Of a stretch of 61,891 nt of DNA, positions 39,627-54,479 are shown one piece after another; within the stretch, counting starts at the first letter, position 1, and the number at the start of each line of letters is the position of its first letter. Source of the stretch: Saccoglossus kowalevskii (Eukaryota > Hemichordata > Enteropneusta > Harrimaniidae). Under the pieces are notes generated by a model that saw only the letters and a list, made by a program, of their open reading frames with translations, did not search any database and was not told the origin of the DNA. The stretch spans positions 1 to 61,891 of the forward strand of contig NW_003148407.1 of assembly GCF_000003605.2 (NCBI RefSeq). The letters run 5' to 3'. The translations under genes and the position numbers were made by a program.

Positions 39627-40740
39627 CACCAGTGTCTAGGAATACAACTGGCTTTCACACCAGTGTCTAGGAATACAACTGGCTTTCACACCAGTGTCGA
39701 GGAACACAACTGGCTTTCACACCAGTATCCTAGGAATACAACTGGCTTTCACACCAGTGTCTAGGAATACAACTGGCTTTCACACCAGTATCTAGGAATA
39801 CAACTGGCTTTCACACCAGTGTCGAGGAATACAACTGGCTTTCACACCAGTGTCTAAGAATACAACTGGGTTTCACACCAGTGTCTAGGAATACAACTGG
39901 GTTTCACACCAGTGTCTAGGAATACAACTGGCTTTCACACTAATGTCTAGGAATACAACTGGCTTTCACACTAATGTCTAGGAATACAACTGGCTTTCAC
40001 ACCAGTATCTAGGAATACAACTGGCTTTCACACCAGTATCTAGGAATACAACTGGCTTTCACACCAGTGTCGAGGAATACAACTGGATTTCACACCAGTG
40101 TCTAAGAATACAACTGGGTTTCACACCAGTGTCCAGGAATACAACTGGCTTTCACACCAGTGTCTAAGAATACAACTGGCTTTCACAGCAGTGTCTAGAA
40201 ACACAACTGGCTTTCACACCAGTGTCTAGGAATACAACTGGCTTTCACACCAGTGTCCAGGAATACAACTGGCTTTCACACCAGTGTCTAGGAATACAAC
40301 TGGCTTTCACAGCAGTGTCTAGAAACACAACTGGCTTTCACACCAGTGTCTAGGAATACAACTGGCTTTCACACCAGTGTCTAGGAATACAACTGGCTTT
40401 CACACCAGTATCCTAGGAATACAACTGGCTTTCACACCAGTGTCTAGGAATACAACTGGCTTTCACACCAGTATCTAGGAATACAACTGGCTTTCACACC
40501 AGTGTCGAGGAATACAACTGGCTTTCACACCAGTGTCTAAGAATACAACTGGGTTTCACACCAGTGTATAGGAATACAACTGGGTTTCACACCAGTGTCT
40601 AGGAATACAACTGGCTTTCACACTAATGTCTAGGAATACAACTGGCTTTCACACTAATGTCTAGGAATACAACTGGGTTTCACACTAATGTCTAGGAATA
40701 CAACTGGGTTTCACACCAGTGCCTAGGAATACAACTGACC

Positions 40741-43700
40741 TTCACACTAATGTCTAGGTATGCAACTGGCTTTCATACCAGTGTCTAGGAATACAAGTGG
40801 CTTTCACACCAGTGTCTAGGAATACAACTGGCTTTCATACCAGTGTCTAGGAATACAATTGGCTTTCACACCAGTGTCTAGGAATACAACTGGCTTTCAC
40901 ACTAGTGTCTAGGAATACAACTGGCTTTCATACCAGTGTCTAGGAATACAACTGACCTTCACACTAACGTCTAGGAATACAACTGGCTTCACACCAGTGT
41001 CTAGGAATACAACTGGCTTTCACACCAGTGTCTAGAAATACAGCTGGCTTCACACCAGTGTCTAGGAATACAACTGGCTTTCACACCAGTGTCTAGGAAT
41101 ACAGCTGGCTTTCACAGCAGTGTCTAGGAATACAACTGGGTTTCACACCAGTTTCCAGCAATACAACTAAATTTCGCACCATTGTCTAGGAATACAACTG
41201 GGTTTCACACCAGTGCTAAGCAATACAACTGGCTTTCACATCAGTGTCTAGGAATACAAATGGCCTTCACACCAGTGTCTAGGAATACAACTAGGACTCG
41301 CACCAATGTCTAGCAATACAATTGGGTTTTACACCAGTGTCTAGGAATACAACTGGCTTTCACACTAATGTCTAGGAATACAACTGGGTTTCACACTAAT
41401 GTCTAGGAATACAACTGGCTTTCACAGCAGTGTCTAGAAACACAACTGGCTTTCACACCAGTGTCTAGGAATACAACTGGCTTTCACACCAGTGTCTAGG
41501 AATACAACTGGCTTTCACACCAGTGTCTAGGAATACAACTGGTTTCACACCAGTGTCTAGGAACACAACTGGCTTTCACACCAGTATCCTAGGAATACAA
41601 CTGGCTTTCACACCAGTGTCTAGGAATACAACTGGCTTTCACACCAGTATCTAGGAATACAACTGGCTTTCACACCAGTGTCTAGGAATACAACTGGTTT
41701 CACACCAGTGTCTAGGAACACAACTGGCTTTCACACCAGTATCCTAGGAATACAACTGGCTTTCACACCAGTGTCTAGGAATACAACTGGCTTTCACACT
41801 AATGTCTAGGAATGCAACTGGCTTTCATACCAGTGTCTAGGAATACAAGTGGCTTTCACACCAGTGTCTAGGAATACAACTGGCTTTCATACCAGTGTCT
41901 AGGAATACAATTGGCTTTCACACCAGTGTCTAGGAATACAACTGGCTTTCACACTAGTGTCTAGGAATACAACTGGCTTTCATACCAGTGTCTAGGAATA
42001 CAACTGACCTTCACACTAACGTCTAGGAATACAACTGGCTTCACACCAGTGTCTAGGAATACAACTGGCTTTCATACCAGTGTCTAGAAATACAGCTGGC
42101 TTCACACCAGTGTCTAGGAATACAACTGGCTTTCACACCAGTGTCTAGAAATACAGCTGGCTTCACACCAGTGTCTAGTAATACAACTGGCTTTCACACC
42201 AGTGTCTAGGAATACAGCTGGCTTTCACAGCAGTGTCTAGGAATACAACTGGGTTTCACACCAGTTTCCAGCAATACAACTAAATTTCGCACCATTGTCT
42301 AGGAATACAACTGGGTTTCACACCAGTGCTAAGCAATACAACTGGCTTTCACATCAGTGTCTAGGAATACAAATGGCCTTCACACCAGTGTCTAGGAATA
42401 CAACTAGGACTCGCACCAATGTCTAGCAATACAATTGGGTTTTACACCTGTGTCTAGGAATACAACTGGCTTTCACACTAATGTCTAGGAATACAACTGG
42501 GTTTCACACTAATGTCTAGGAATACAACTGGCTTTCACAGCAGTGTCTAGAAACACAACTGGCTTTCACACCAGTGTCTAGGAATACAACTGGCTTTCAC
42601 ACCAGTGTCTAGGAATACAACTGGCTTTCACACCAGTGTCTAGGAATACAACTGGTTTCACACCAGTGTCTAGGAACACAACTGGCTTTCACACCAGTAT
42701 CCTAGGAATACACCTGGCTTTCACACCAGTGTCTAGGAATACAACTGGCTTTCACACCAGTATCTAGGAATACAACTGGCTTTCACACCAGTGTCTTGGA
42801 ATACAACTGGCTTTCACACCAGTGTCTAAGAATACAACTGGGTTTCACACCAGTGTCTAGGAATACAACTGGGTTTCACACCAGTGCTAAGCAATACAAC
42901 TGGCTTTCACATCAGTGTCTAGGAATACAAATGGCCTTCACACCAGTGGCTAGGAATACAACTGGCTTTCACAGCAGTGTCTAGAAACACAACTGGCTTT
43001 CACAGCAGTGTCTAGAAACACAACTGGCTTTCACACCAGTGTCTAGGAATACAACTGGCTTTCACACCAGTGTCTAGGAATACAACTGGCTTTCACACCA
43101 GTATCCTAGGAATACAACTGGCTTTCACACCAGTGTCTAGGAATACAACTGGCTTTCACACCAGTATCTAGGAATACAACTGGCTTTCACACCAGTGTCG
43201 AGGAATACAACTGGGTTTCACACCAGTGTCTAAGAATACAACTGGGTTTCACACCAGTGTCTAGGAATACAACTGGGTTTCACACCAGTGTCTAGGAATA
43301 CAACTGGCTTTCACACTAATGTCTCGGAATACAACTGGCTTTCACACTAATGTCTAGGAATACAACTGGGTTTCACACTAATGTCTAGGAATACAACTGG
43401 GTTTCACACCAGTGCCTAGGAATACAACTGACCTTCACACTAATGTCTAGGAATACAACTGGCTTTCATACCAGTGTCTAGGAATACAACTGGCTTTCAC
43501 ACCAGTGTCTAGGAATACAACTGGCTTTCATACCAGTGTCTAGGAATACAATTGGCTTTCACACCAGTGTCTAGGAATACAACTGGCTTTCACACTAGTG
43601 TCTAGGAATACAACTGGCTTTCATACCAGTGTCTAGGAATACAACTGACCTTCACACTAACGTCTAGGAATACAACTGGCTTCACACCAGTGTCTAGGAA

Positions 43701-46700
43701 TACAACTGGCTTTCATACCAGTGTCTAGAAATACAGCTGGCTTCACACCAGTGTCTAGGAATACAACTGGCTTTCACACCGGTGTCTAGAAATACAGCTG
43801 GCTTCACACCAGTGTCTAGGAATACAACTGGCTTTCACACCAGTGTCTAGGAATACAGCTGGCTTTCACACCAGTGTCTAGGAATACAACTGGCTTTCAC
43901 ACCAGTGTCTAAGAATACAACTGGCTTTCACACCAGTGTCTAGAAATACAGCTGGCTTCACACCAGTGTCTAGGAATACAACTGGCTTTCACACCAGTGT
44001 CTAGGAATACAGCTGGCTTTCGCACCATTGTCTAGGAATACAACTGACTTTCACACCAGTGTCTAGGAATACAACTGGCTTTCACACCAGTGTCTAGGAA
44101 TACAACTGGCTTTCACACCAGTGTCTAGGAATACAACTGGCTTTCACACCAGTGTCTAGGAATACAACTGGCTTTCACAGCAGTGTCTAGAAACACAACT
44201 GGCTTTCACACCAGTGTCTAGGAATACAACTGGCTTTCACACCAGTGTCTAGGAATACAACTGACTTTCACACCAGTGTCTAGGAACACAACTGGCTTTC
44301 ACACCAGTATCCTAGGAATACAACTGGCTTTCACACCAGTGTCTAGGAATACAACTGGCTTTCACACCAGTATCTAGGAATACAACTGGCTTTCACACCA
44401 GTGTCGAGGAATACAGGTGGCTTTCACACCAGTGTCTAAGAATACAAGTGGGTTTCACACCAGTGTCTAGGAATACAACTGGGTTTCACACCAGTGTCTA
44501 GGAATACAACTGGCTTTCACACTAATGTCTAGGAATACAACTGGCTTTCACACTAATGTCTAGGAATACAACTGGGTTTCACACTAATGTCTAGGAATAC
44601 AACTGGGTTTCACACCAATGTCTAGGAATACAACTGACCTTCACACTAATGTCTAGGAATACAACTGGCTTTCATACCAGTGTCTAGGAATACAACTGGC
44701 TTTCACACCAGTGTCTAGGAATACAACTGGCTTTCATACCAGTGTCTAGGAATACAATTGGCTTTCACACCAGTGTCTAGGAATACAACTGGCTTTCACA
44801 CTAGTGTCTAGGAATACAACTGGCTTTCATACCAGTGTCTAGGAATACAACTGACCTTCACACTAACGTCTAGGAATACAACTGGCTTCACACCAGTGTC
44901 TAGGAATACAACTGGCTTTCATACCAGTGTCTAGAAATACAGCTGGCTTCACACCAGTGTCTAGGAATACAACTGGCTTTCATACCAGTGACTAGGAATA
45001 CAACTGACCTTCACACTAACGTCTAGGAATACAACTGGCTTCACACCAGTGTCTAGGAATACAACTGGCTTTCATACCAGTGTCTAGAAATACAGCTGGC
45101 TTCACACCAGTGTCTAGGAATACAACTGGCTTTCACACCAGTGTCTAGAAATACAGCTGGCTTCACACCAGTGTCTAGGAATACAACTGGCTTTCACACC
45201 AGTGTCTAGGAATACAGCTGGCTTTCACACCAGTGTCTAGGAATACAACTGGCTTTCATACCAGTGTCTAGGAATACAACTGACTTTCATACTAATGTCT
45301 AGGAATACAACTGGCTTCACACCAGTGTCTAGGAATACAACTGGCTTTCACACCTGTGTCTAGGAATACAACTGGCTTTCACACCAGTGTCTAGGAATAC
45401 AGATGGCTTTCACACCAGTGTCTAGGAATACAACTGGCTTTCACACCAGTGTCTAGGAATACAACTGGCTTTCACACCAGTGTCTAGGAATACAGCTGGG
45501 TTTCATACCAGTGTCTAGGAATACAGCTGGCTTTCTCACCAGAGTCTAGGAATACAACTGGCTTTCATACCAGTGTCTAGGAATACAACTGACTTTCACA
45601 CTAATGTCTAGGAATACAACTGGCTTTACACCAGTGTCTAGGAATACAACTGGGTTTCATACCAGTGTCTAGGAATACAACTGGCTTTCACACCAGTGTC
45701 TAGGAATACAACTGGGTTTCATACCAGTGTCTAGGAATACAGCTGGCTTTCATACCAGTGTCTAGGAAAACAACTGGCTTTCATACCAGTGTCTAGGAAT
45801 ACAACTGGCTTTCATACCAGTGTCTAGAAATACAGCTGGCTTCACACCAGTGTCTAGGAATACAAGTGGCTTTCACACCAGTGTCTAGAAATACAACTGA
45901 CTTTCACACCATTGTCTAGGAATACAACTGGGTTTCACACCAGTGTCTAGGATTACAACTGACTTTCACACTAATGTCTAGGAATACAGCTGGGTTTCAT
46001 ACCAGTGTCTAGGAATACAACTGGCTTTCACACCAGTGTCTAGGAATACAACTGGCTTTCACACCAGTGTCTAAAAATACAACTGGGTTTCACACCAGTG
46101 TTTAGGAATACAACTGGGTTTCACACCAGTGTCTAGGAATACAACTGGCTTTCACACTAATGTCTAGGAATACAACTGGCTTTCACACTTATGTCTAGGA
46201 ATACAACTGGGTTTCACACTAATGTCTAGGAATACAACTGGGTTTCACACCAGTGTCTAGGAATACAACTGACCTTCACACTAATGTCTAGGAATACAAC
46301 TGGCTTTCATACCAGTGTCTAGGAATACAACTGGCTTTCACACCAGTGTCGAGGAATACAAGTGGCTTTCACACCAGTGTCTAAGAATACAACTGGGTTT
46401 CACACCAGTGTCTAGGAATACAACTGGGTTTCACACCAGTGTCTAGGAATACAACTGGCTTTCACACCAATGTCTAGGAATACAACTGGCTTTCACACTA
46501 ATGTCTAGGAATACAACTGGGTTTCACACTAATGTCTAGGAATACAACTGGGTTTCACACCAGTGCCTAGGATTACAACTGACCTTCACACTAATGTCTA
46601 GGAATGCAACTGGCTTTCATACCAGTGTCTAGGAATACAACTGGCTTTCACACCAGTGTCTAGGAATACAACTGGCTTTCATACCAGTGTCTAGGAATAC

Positions 46701-47260
46701 AATTGGCTTTCACACCAGTGTCTAGGAATACAACTGGCTTTCACACTAGTGTCTAGGAATACAACTGGCTTTCATACCAGTGTCTAGGAATACAACTGAC
46801 CTTCACACTAACGTCTAGGAATACAACTGGCTTCACACCAGTGTCTAGGAATACAACTGGCTTTCACACCAGTGTCTAGGAATACAGCTGGCTTTCACAC
46901 CAGTGTCTAGGAATACAACTGGCTTTCACACCAGTGTCTAAGAATACAACTGGCTTTCACAGCAGTGTCTAGGAATACAACTGGGTTTCACACCAGTTTC
47001 CAGCAATACAACTAAATTTCGCACCATTGTCTAGGAATACAACTGGGTTTCACACCAGTGCTAAGCAATACAACTGGCTTTCACATCAGTGTCTAGGAAT
47101 ACAAATGGCCTTCACACCAGTGTCTAGGAATACAACTAGGACTCGCACCAATGTCTAGCAATACAATTGGGTTTTACACCAGTGTCTAGGAATACAACTG
47201 GCTTTCACACTAATGTCTAGGAATACAACTGGGTTTCACACTAATGTCTAGGAATACAAC
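40741..47260 (+). repeat. Mosaic region of short alternating A and B segments
   Basis: B-like segments (about 40.74-41.4, 41.8-42.5, 43.44-44.07 and 44.65-47.2 kb) alternate with A-like segments every 0.4-1 kb. The region includes a 1,113-bp tandem duplication, the partner of 27.75-29.31 kb, and blocks shared with 10.7-11.0 and 19.9-21.1 kb. Near-repeated B units at 44.87-45.15 kb (ACTAACG near 44,870 and 45,016) suggest another local duplication. No gene is present. Confidence 0.75.
41000..42780 (+). repeat. 1,113-bp tandem duplication, third copy at 46.84-47.5 kb
   Basis: AAATTTCGCACCATTG (41,169), CTAGGACTCG (41,291) and AGTATCCT (41,583) recur at 42,282, 42,404 and 42,696, offset 1,113. 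The first two recur again at 47,014 and 47,136, 4,732 bp further on. The AAATTTCG form, where other copies read TATATTTCG, marks these three as one lineage. Upstream the offset is about 1,052, so copy 2 carries about two additional units. Confidence 0.8.
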
Positions 47261-50200
47261 TGGCTTTCACAGCAGTGTCTAGAAACACAACTGGCTTTCA
47301 CACCAGTGTCTAGGAATACAACTGGCTTTCACACCAGTGTCTAGGAATACAACTGGCTTTCACACCAGTGTCTAGGAATACAACTGGTTTCACACCAGTG
47401 TCTAGGAACACAACTGGCTTTCACACCAGTATCCTAGGAATACAACTGGCTTTCACACCAGTGTCTAGGAATACAACTGGCTTTCACACCAGTATCTAGG
47501 AATACAACTGGCTTTCACACCAGTGTCTTGGAATACAACTGGCTTTCACACCAGTGTCTAAGAATACAACTGGGTTTCACACCAGTGTCTAGGAATACAA
47601 CTGGGTTTCACACCAGTGTCTAGGAATACAACTGGCTTTCACACTAATGTCTAAGAATACAACTGGCTTTCACACTTATGTCTAAGAAATACAACTGGGG
47701 TTTCACACTAATGTCTAGGAATACAACTGGGTTTCACACCAGTGTCTAGGAATACAACTGACCTTCACACTAATGTCTAGGAATACAACTGGCTTTCATA
47801 CCAGTGTCTAGGAAAACAACTGGCTTTCACACCAGTGTCTAGGAATACAACTGGCTTTCATACCAGTGTCTAGGAACACAACTGGCTTTCACACCAGTGT
47901 CTAGAAATACAACTGGCTTTCACACCAGTGCCCATCAATACAACTGGGTTTCGCACCAGTGTCTAAGAATACAACTGGCTTTCACACCAGTGTCTAAGAA
48001 TACAACTGGCTTTCACACCAGTGTCTAGGAATACAACTGGCTTGCACACCAGTGTCTAGCAATACAACTGGCTTTCACACCAGTGTCTAAGAATAAAACT
48101 GGCTTTCACAGCAGTGTCTAGAAATACAACTGGCTTTCACACCAGTGTCTAAGAATACAACTGGCTTTCGCACCAGTGCTAAGCAATACAACTGGCTTTC
48201 ACACCAGTGTCTTGGAATACAACTGGGTTTCACACCAGTGCTAAGCAATACAATTGGCTTTCACACCAGTGTCTCAGAATGCAACTGGGTTTCACAGCAG
48301 TGTCTAGGAATACAACTGGGTTTCACACCAGAGCTAAGCAATACAACTGGCTTTCACACCAGTGTCTAAGAATACAACTGGCTTTCACAGCAGTGTCTAG
48401 GAATACAACTGGATTTCACACCAGTTTCCAGCAATACAACTATATTTCGCACCAGTGTCTAGGAATACAACTGGGTTTCACACCAGTGCTAAGCAATACA
48501 ACTGGCTTTCACATCAGTGTCTAGGAATACAAATGGCCTTCACACCAGTGTCTAGGAATACAACTGGCTTTCACAGCAGTGTCTAGAAACACAACTGGCT
48601 TTCACACCAGTGTCTAGGAATACAACTGGCTTTCACACCAGTGTCTAGGAATACAACTGGCTTTCACACCAGTGTCTAGAAACACAACTGGCTTTCACAC
48701 CAGTGTCTAGGAATACAACTGGCTTTCACACCAGTGTCTAGGAATACAACTGGCTTTCACACCAGTGTCTAGGAATACAACTGGCTTTCACACCAGTGTC
48801 TAGGAATACAACTGGCTTTCACACCAGTGTCTAAGAATAAAACTGGCTTTCACAGCAGTGTCTAGAAATACAACTGGCTTTCACACCAGTGTCTAAGAAT
48901 ACAACTGGCTTTCGCACCAGTGCTAAGCAATACAACTGGCTTTCACACCAGTGTCTAGGAATACAACTGGCTTTCACAACAGTGTATAGAAACACAACTG
49001 GCTTTCACACCAGTGTCTAGGAATACAACTGGCTTTCACACCAGTGTCTAGGAATACAACTGGCTTTCACACCAGTGTCTAGGAACACAACTGGCTTTCA
49101 CACCAGTATCCTAGGAATACAACTGGCTTTCACACCAGTGTCTAGGAATACAACTGGCTTTCACACAAGTGTCTAAGAATACAACTGGGTTTCACACCAG
49201 TGTCTAGGAATACAACTGGGTATCACACCAGTGTCTAGGAATACAACTGGCTTTCACACTAATGTCTAGGAATACAACTGGCTTTCACACTAATGTCTAG
49301 GAATACAACTGGCTTTCACACTAATGTCTAGGAATACAACTGGGTTTCACACCAGTGTCTAGGAATACAACTGACCTTCACACTAATGTCTAGGAATACA
49401 ACTGGCTTTCATACCAGTGTCTAGGAATACAACTGGTTTTCACACCAGTGTCTAGGAATACAACTGGCTTTCACACCAGTGTCTAGGAACACAACTGGCT
49501 TTCACACCAGTGTCTAGGAATACAACTGGGTTTCACACCACTGTCAAGCAATACAACTGGGTTTCACACCAGTGTCCAGCAGTACAACTAGGCTTCGCAC
49601 CAGTGTCTAGGAATACAACTGGGTTTCACACCAGTGTCTAGGAATACAACTGGCTTTCACACCAGTGTCTTGGAATACAACTGGCTTTCACACCAGTGTC
49701 TAAGAATACAACTGGGTTTCACACCAGTGTCTAGGAATACAACTGGGTTTCACACCAGTGTCTAGGAATACAACTGGCTTTCACACTAATGTCTAGGAAT
49801 ACAACTGGCTTTCACACTTATGTCTAGGAATACAACTGGGTTTCACACTAATGTCTAGGAATACAACTGGGTTTCACACCAGTGTCTAGGAATACAACTG
49901 ACCTTCACACTAATGTCTAGGAATACAACTGGCTTTCATACCAGTGTCTAGGAAAACAACTGGCTTTCACACCAGTGTCTAGGAATACAACTGGGTTTCA
50001 CACTAATGTCTAGGAATACAACTGGGTTTCACACCAGTGTCTAGGAATACAACTGACCTTCACACTAATGTCTAGGAATACAACTGGCTTTCATACCAGT
50101 GTCTAGGAAAACAACTGGCTTTCACACCAGTGTCTAGGAATACAACTGGCTTTCACACCAGTGTCTAGGAACACAACTGGCTTTCACACCAGTGTCTAGG

Positions 50201-51255
50201 AATACAACTGGCTTTCACACCAGTGCCCATCAATACAACTGGGTTTCGCACTAGTGTCTAAGAATACAACTGGCTTTCACACCAGTGTCTAAGAATACAA
50301 CTGGCTTTCACACCAGTGTCTAGGAATACAACTGGCTTTCACACCAGTGTCTAGGAATACAACTGGCTTTCACACCAGTGTCTTAGAATAAAACTGGCTT
50401 TCACAGCAGTGTCTAAGAATACAACTGGCTTTCACACCAGTGTCTAGGAATACAACTGGGTTTCACACCAGTTTCCAGCAATACAACTATATTTCGCACC
50501 AGTGTCTAGGAATACAACTGGGTTTCACACCAGTGTCTAGGAATACAACTGGCTTTCACACTAATGTCTAGGAATACAACTGGCTTTCACACTAATGTCT
50601 AGGAATACAACTGGGTTTCACACTAATGTCTAGGAATACAACTGGGTTTCACACCAGTGTCTAGGAATACAACTGACCTTCACACTAACGTCTAGGAATA
50701 CAACTGGCTTTCACACCAGTGTCTAGGAATACAACTGGCTTTCACAGCAGTGTCTAGAAACACAACTGGCTTTCACACCAGTGTCTAGGAATACAACTGG
50801 CTTTCACACCAGTGTCTAGGAATACAACTGGCTTTCACACCAGTGTCTAGGAATACAACTGGTTTCACACCAGTGTCTAGGAACACAACTGGCTTTCACA
50901 CCAGTATCCTAGGAATACAACTGGCTTTCACACCAGTGTCTAGGAATACAACTGGCTTTCACACCAGTATCTAGGAATACAACTGGCTTTCACACCAGTG
51001 TCTTGGAATACAACTGGCTTTCACACCAGTGTCTAAGAATACAACTGGGTTTCACACCAGTGTCTAGGAATACAACTGGGTTTCACACCAGTGTCTAGGA
51101 ATACAACTGGCTTTCACACTAATGTCTAGGAATACAACTGGCTTTCACACTAATGTCTAGGAATACAACTGGGTTTCACACTAATGTCTAGGAATACAAC
51201 TGGGTTTCACACCAGTGTCTAGGAATACAACTGACCTTCACACTAATGTCTAGGA
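47261..51255 (+). repeat. Type A satellite domain 4
   Basis: A-type units built from copies seen elsewhere. 47.88-48.55 kb matches 30.83-31.50 kb at offset 17,051 (GTGCCCATC at 47,930 and 30,879, and the ATATTTCGC unit downstream). 49.05-50.25 kb matches 26.05-27.25 kb. CAGAGCTAAGC near 48,330 is a private change of the GTGCTAAGC unit. No gene is present. Confidence 0.8.
47660..47705. other. Small indel spot, probable sequence error
   Basis: Reads GTCTAAGAAATAC and CTGGGGTTTC where sibling CACTTATG blocks (near 5,103, 7,928, 35,871 and 49,815) read GTCTAGGAATAC and CTGGGTTTC. One A and one G are gained in runs. Confidence 0.55.
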
Positions 51256-54200
51256 ATACAACTGGCTTTCATACCAGTGTCTAGGAATACAACTGGCTTT
51301 CACACCAGTGTCTAGGAATACAACTGGCTTTCATACCAGTGTCTAGGAATACAATTGGCTTTCACACTAACGTCTAGGAATACAACTGGCTTCACACCAG
51401 TGTCTAGGAATACAACTGGCTTTCATACCAATGTCTAGAAATACAGCTGGCTTCACACCAGTGTCTAGGAATACAACTGGCTTTCACACCAGTGTCTAGA
51501 AATACAGCTGGCTTCACACCAGTGTCTAGGAATACAACTGGCTTTCACACCAGTGTCTAGGAATACAGCTGGCTTTCACACCAGTGTCTAGGAATACAAC
51601 TGGCTTTCATACCAGTGTCTAGGAATACAACTGACTTTCATACTATTGTCTAGGAATACAACTGGCTTCACACCAGTGTCTAGGAATACAACTGGCTTTC
51701 ACACCTGTGTCTAGGAATACAACGGGCTTTCACACCAGTGTCTAGGAATACAGATGTCTTTCACACCAGTGTCTAGGAATACAACTGGCTTTCACACCAG
51801 TGTCTAGGAATACAACTGGCTTTCACACCAGTGTCTAGGAATACAGCTGGGTTTCATACCAGTGTCTAGGAATACAGCTGGCTTTCTCACCAGAGTCTAG
51901 GAATACAACTGGCTTTCATACCAGTGTCTAGGAATACAACTGACTTTCACACTAATGTCTAGGAATACAACTGGCTTTACACCAGTGCCTAGGAATACAA
52001 CTGGGTTTCATACCAGTGTCTAGGAATACAACTGGCTTTCACACCAGTGTCTAGGAATACAACTGGGTTTCATACCAGTGTCTAGGAATACAGCTGGCTT
52101 TCATACCAGTGTCTAGGAAAACAACTGGCTTTCATACCAGTGTCTAGGAATACAACTGGCTTTCATACCAGTGTCTAGAAATACAGTTGGCTTCACACCA
52201 GTGTCTAGGAATACAAGTGGCTTTCACACCAGTGTCTAGAAATACAACTGACTTTCACACCATTGTCTAGGAATACAACTGGGTTTCACACCAGTGTCTA
52301 GGATTACAACTGACTTTCACACTAATGTCTAGGAATACAGCTGGCTTTCATACCAGTGTCTAGGAATACAACTGGCTTTCACACCAGTGTCTAGAAATAC
52401 AGCTGGCTTCACACCAGTGTCTAGGAATACAACTGGCTTTCACACCAGTGTCTAGGAATACAGCTGGCTTTCACACCAGTGTCTAGGAATACAACTGGCT
52501 TTCACACCAGTGTCTAAGAATACAACTGGATTTCACATCAGTGTCTAGGAATACAACTGGGTTTCACACCAGTGTCTAGGAATACAACTGGCTTTCACAC
52601 CAGTGTCTAGGAATACAACTGACTTTCACACCAGTATCTAGGAATACAACTGGCTTTCACACCAGTGTCTAGGAATACAACTGGCTTTCACACCAGTGTC
52701 TAGGAATACAACTGACTTTCACACCAGTATTCTAGGAATACAACTGGCTTTCACACCAGTGTCTAGAAACACAACTGGCTTTCACACCAGTGTCTAGGAA
52801 TACAACTGGCTTTCACACCAGTGTCTAGGAATACAACTGACTTTCACACCAGTGTCTAGGAACACAACTGGCTTTCACACCAGTATCCTAGGAATACAAC
52901 TGGCTTTCACACCAGTGTCTAGGAATACAACTGGCTTTCACACCAGTATCTAGGAATACAACTGGCTTTCACACCAGTGTCGAGGAATACAACTGGCTTT
53001 CACACTAGTGTCTAGAAATACAACTGGCTTTCATACCAGTGTCTAGGAATACAACTGACCTTCACACTAACGTCTAGGAATACAACTGGCTTCACACCAG
53101 TGTCTAGGAATACAACTGGCTTTCATACCAGTGTCTAGAAATACAGCTGGCTTCACACCAGTGTCTAGGAATACAACTGGCTTTCACACCAGTGTCTAGA
53201 AATACAGCTGGCTTCACACCAGTGTCTAGGAATACAACTGGCTTTCACACCAGTGTCTAGGAATACAGCTGGCTTTCACACCAGTGTCTAGGAATACAAC
53301 TGGCTTTCATACCAGTGTCTAGGAATACAACTGACTTTCATACTATTGTCTAGGAATACAACTGGCTTCACACCAGTGTCTAGGAATACAACTGGCTTTC
53401 ACACCTGTGTCTAGGAATACAACTGGCTTTCACACCAGTGTCTAGGAATACAGATGGCTTTCACACCAGTGTCTAGGAATACAACTGGCTTTCACACCAG
53501 TGTCTAGGAATACAACTGGCTTTCACACCAGTGTCTAGGAATACAGCTGGGTTTCATACCAGTGTCTAGGAATACAGCTGGCTTTCACACCAGAGTCTAG
53601 GAATACAACTGGCTTTCATACCAGTGTCTAGGAATACAACTGACTTTCACACTAATGTCTAGGAATACAACTGGCTTTACACCAGTGTCTAGGAATACAA
53701 CTGGGTTTCATACCAGTGTCTAGGAATACAACTGGCTTTCATACCAGTGTCTAGGAATAAAACTGGCTTTCATACCAGTGTCTAGGAATACAACTGGCTT
53801 TCATACCAGTGTCTAGAAATACAGCTGGCTTCACACCAGTGTCTAGGAATACAAGTGGCTTTCACACCAGTGTCTAGAAATACAACTGACTTTCACACCA
53901 TTGTCTAGGAATACAACTGGGTTTCACACCAGTGTCTAGAATTACAACTGACTTTCACACTAATGTCTAGGAATACAGCTGGGTTTCATACCAGTGTCTA
54001 GGAATACAACTGGCTTTCACACCAGTGTCTAGGAATACAACTGACTTTCACACTAATGTCTAGGAATACAACTGACCTTCACACTAACGTCTAGGAATAC
54101 AACTGGCTTCACACCAGTGTCTAGGAATACAACTGGCTTTCATACCAGTGTCTAGAAATACAGCTGGCTTCACACCAGTGTCTAGGAATACAACTGGCTT

Positions 54201-54479
54201 TCACACCAGTGTCTAGAAATACAGCTGGCTTCACACCAGTGTCTAGGAATACAACTGGCTTTCACACCAGTGTCTAGGAATACAGCTGGCTTTCACACCA
54301 GTGTCTAGGAATACAACTGGCTTTCACACCAGTGTCTAAGAATACAACTAGCTTTCACACCAGTGTCTAGGAATACAACTGGCTTTCACACCAGTGTCTA
54401 GGAATACAACTGGCTTTCACACCAATGTCTAGCAATACAACTAGGACTCGCACCAATGTCTAGCAATACAATTGGGTTT

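Larger units (their letters stand above)
28961..40740 (+). repeat. Type A satellite domain 3
   Basis: A-type units with small B-type insertions near 30.31-30.48 and 32.18-32.34 kb (CAATTGG and CACTAGTG units). It contains the 1,862-bp tandem duplication, a copy of the 7-kb block (34.87-36.04 kb), a copy of the 9.9-kb block (36.5-37.2 kb) and a copy of the 1.83-kb block (38.16-39.63 kb). A GTCTTGGGAATAC and TTTCCCACC pair near 34,480-34,505 is a small irregular spot. No gene is present. Confidence 0.8.
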
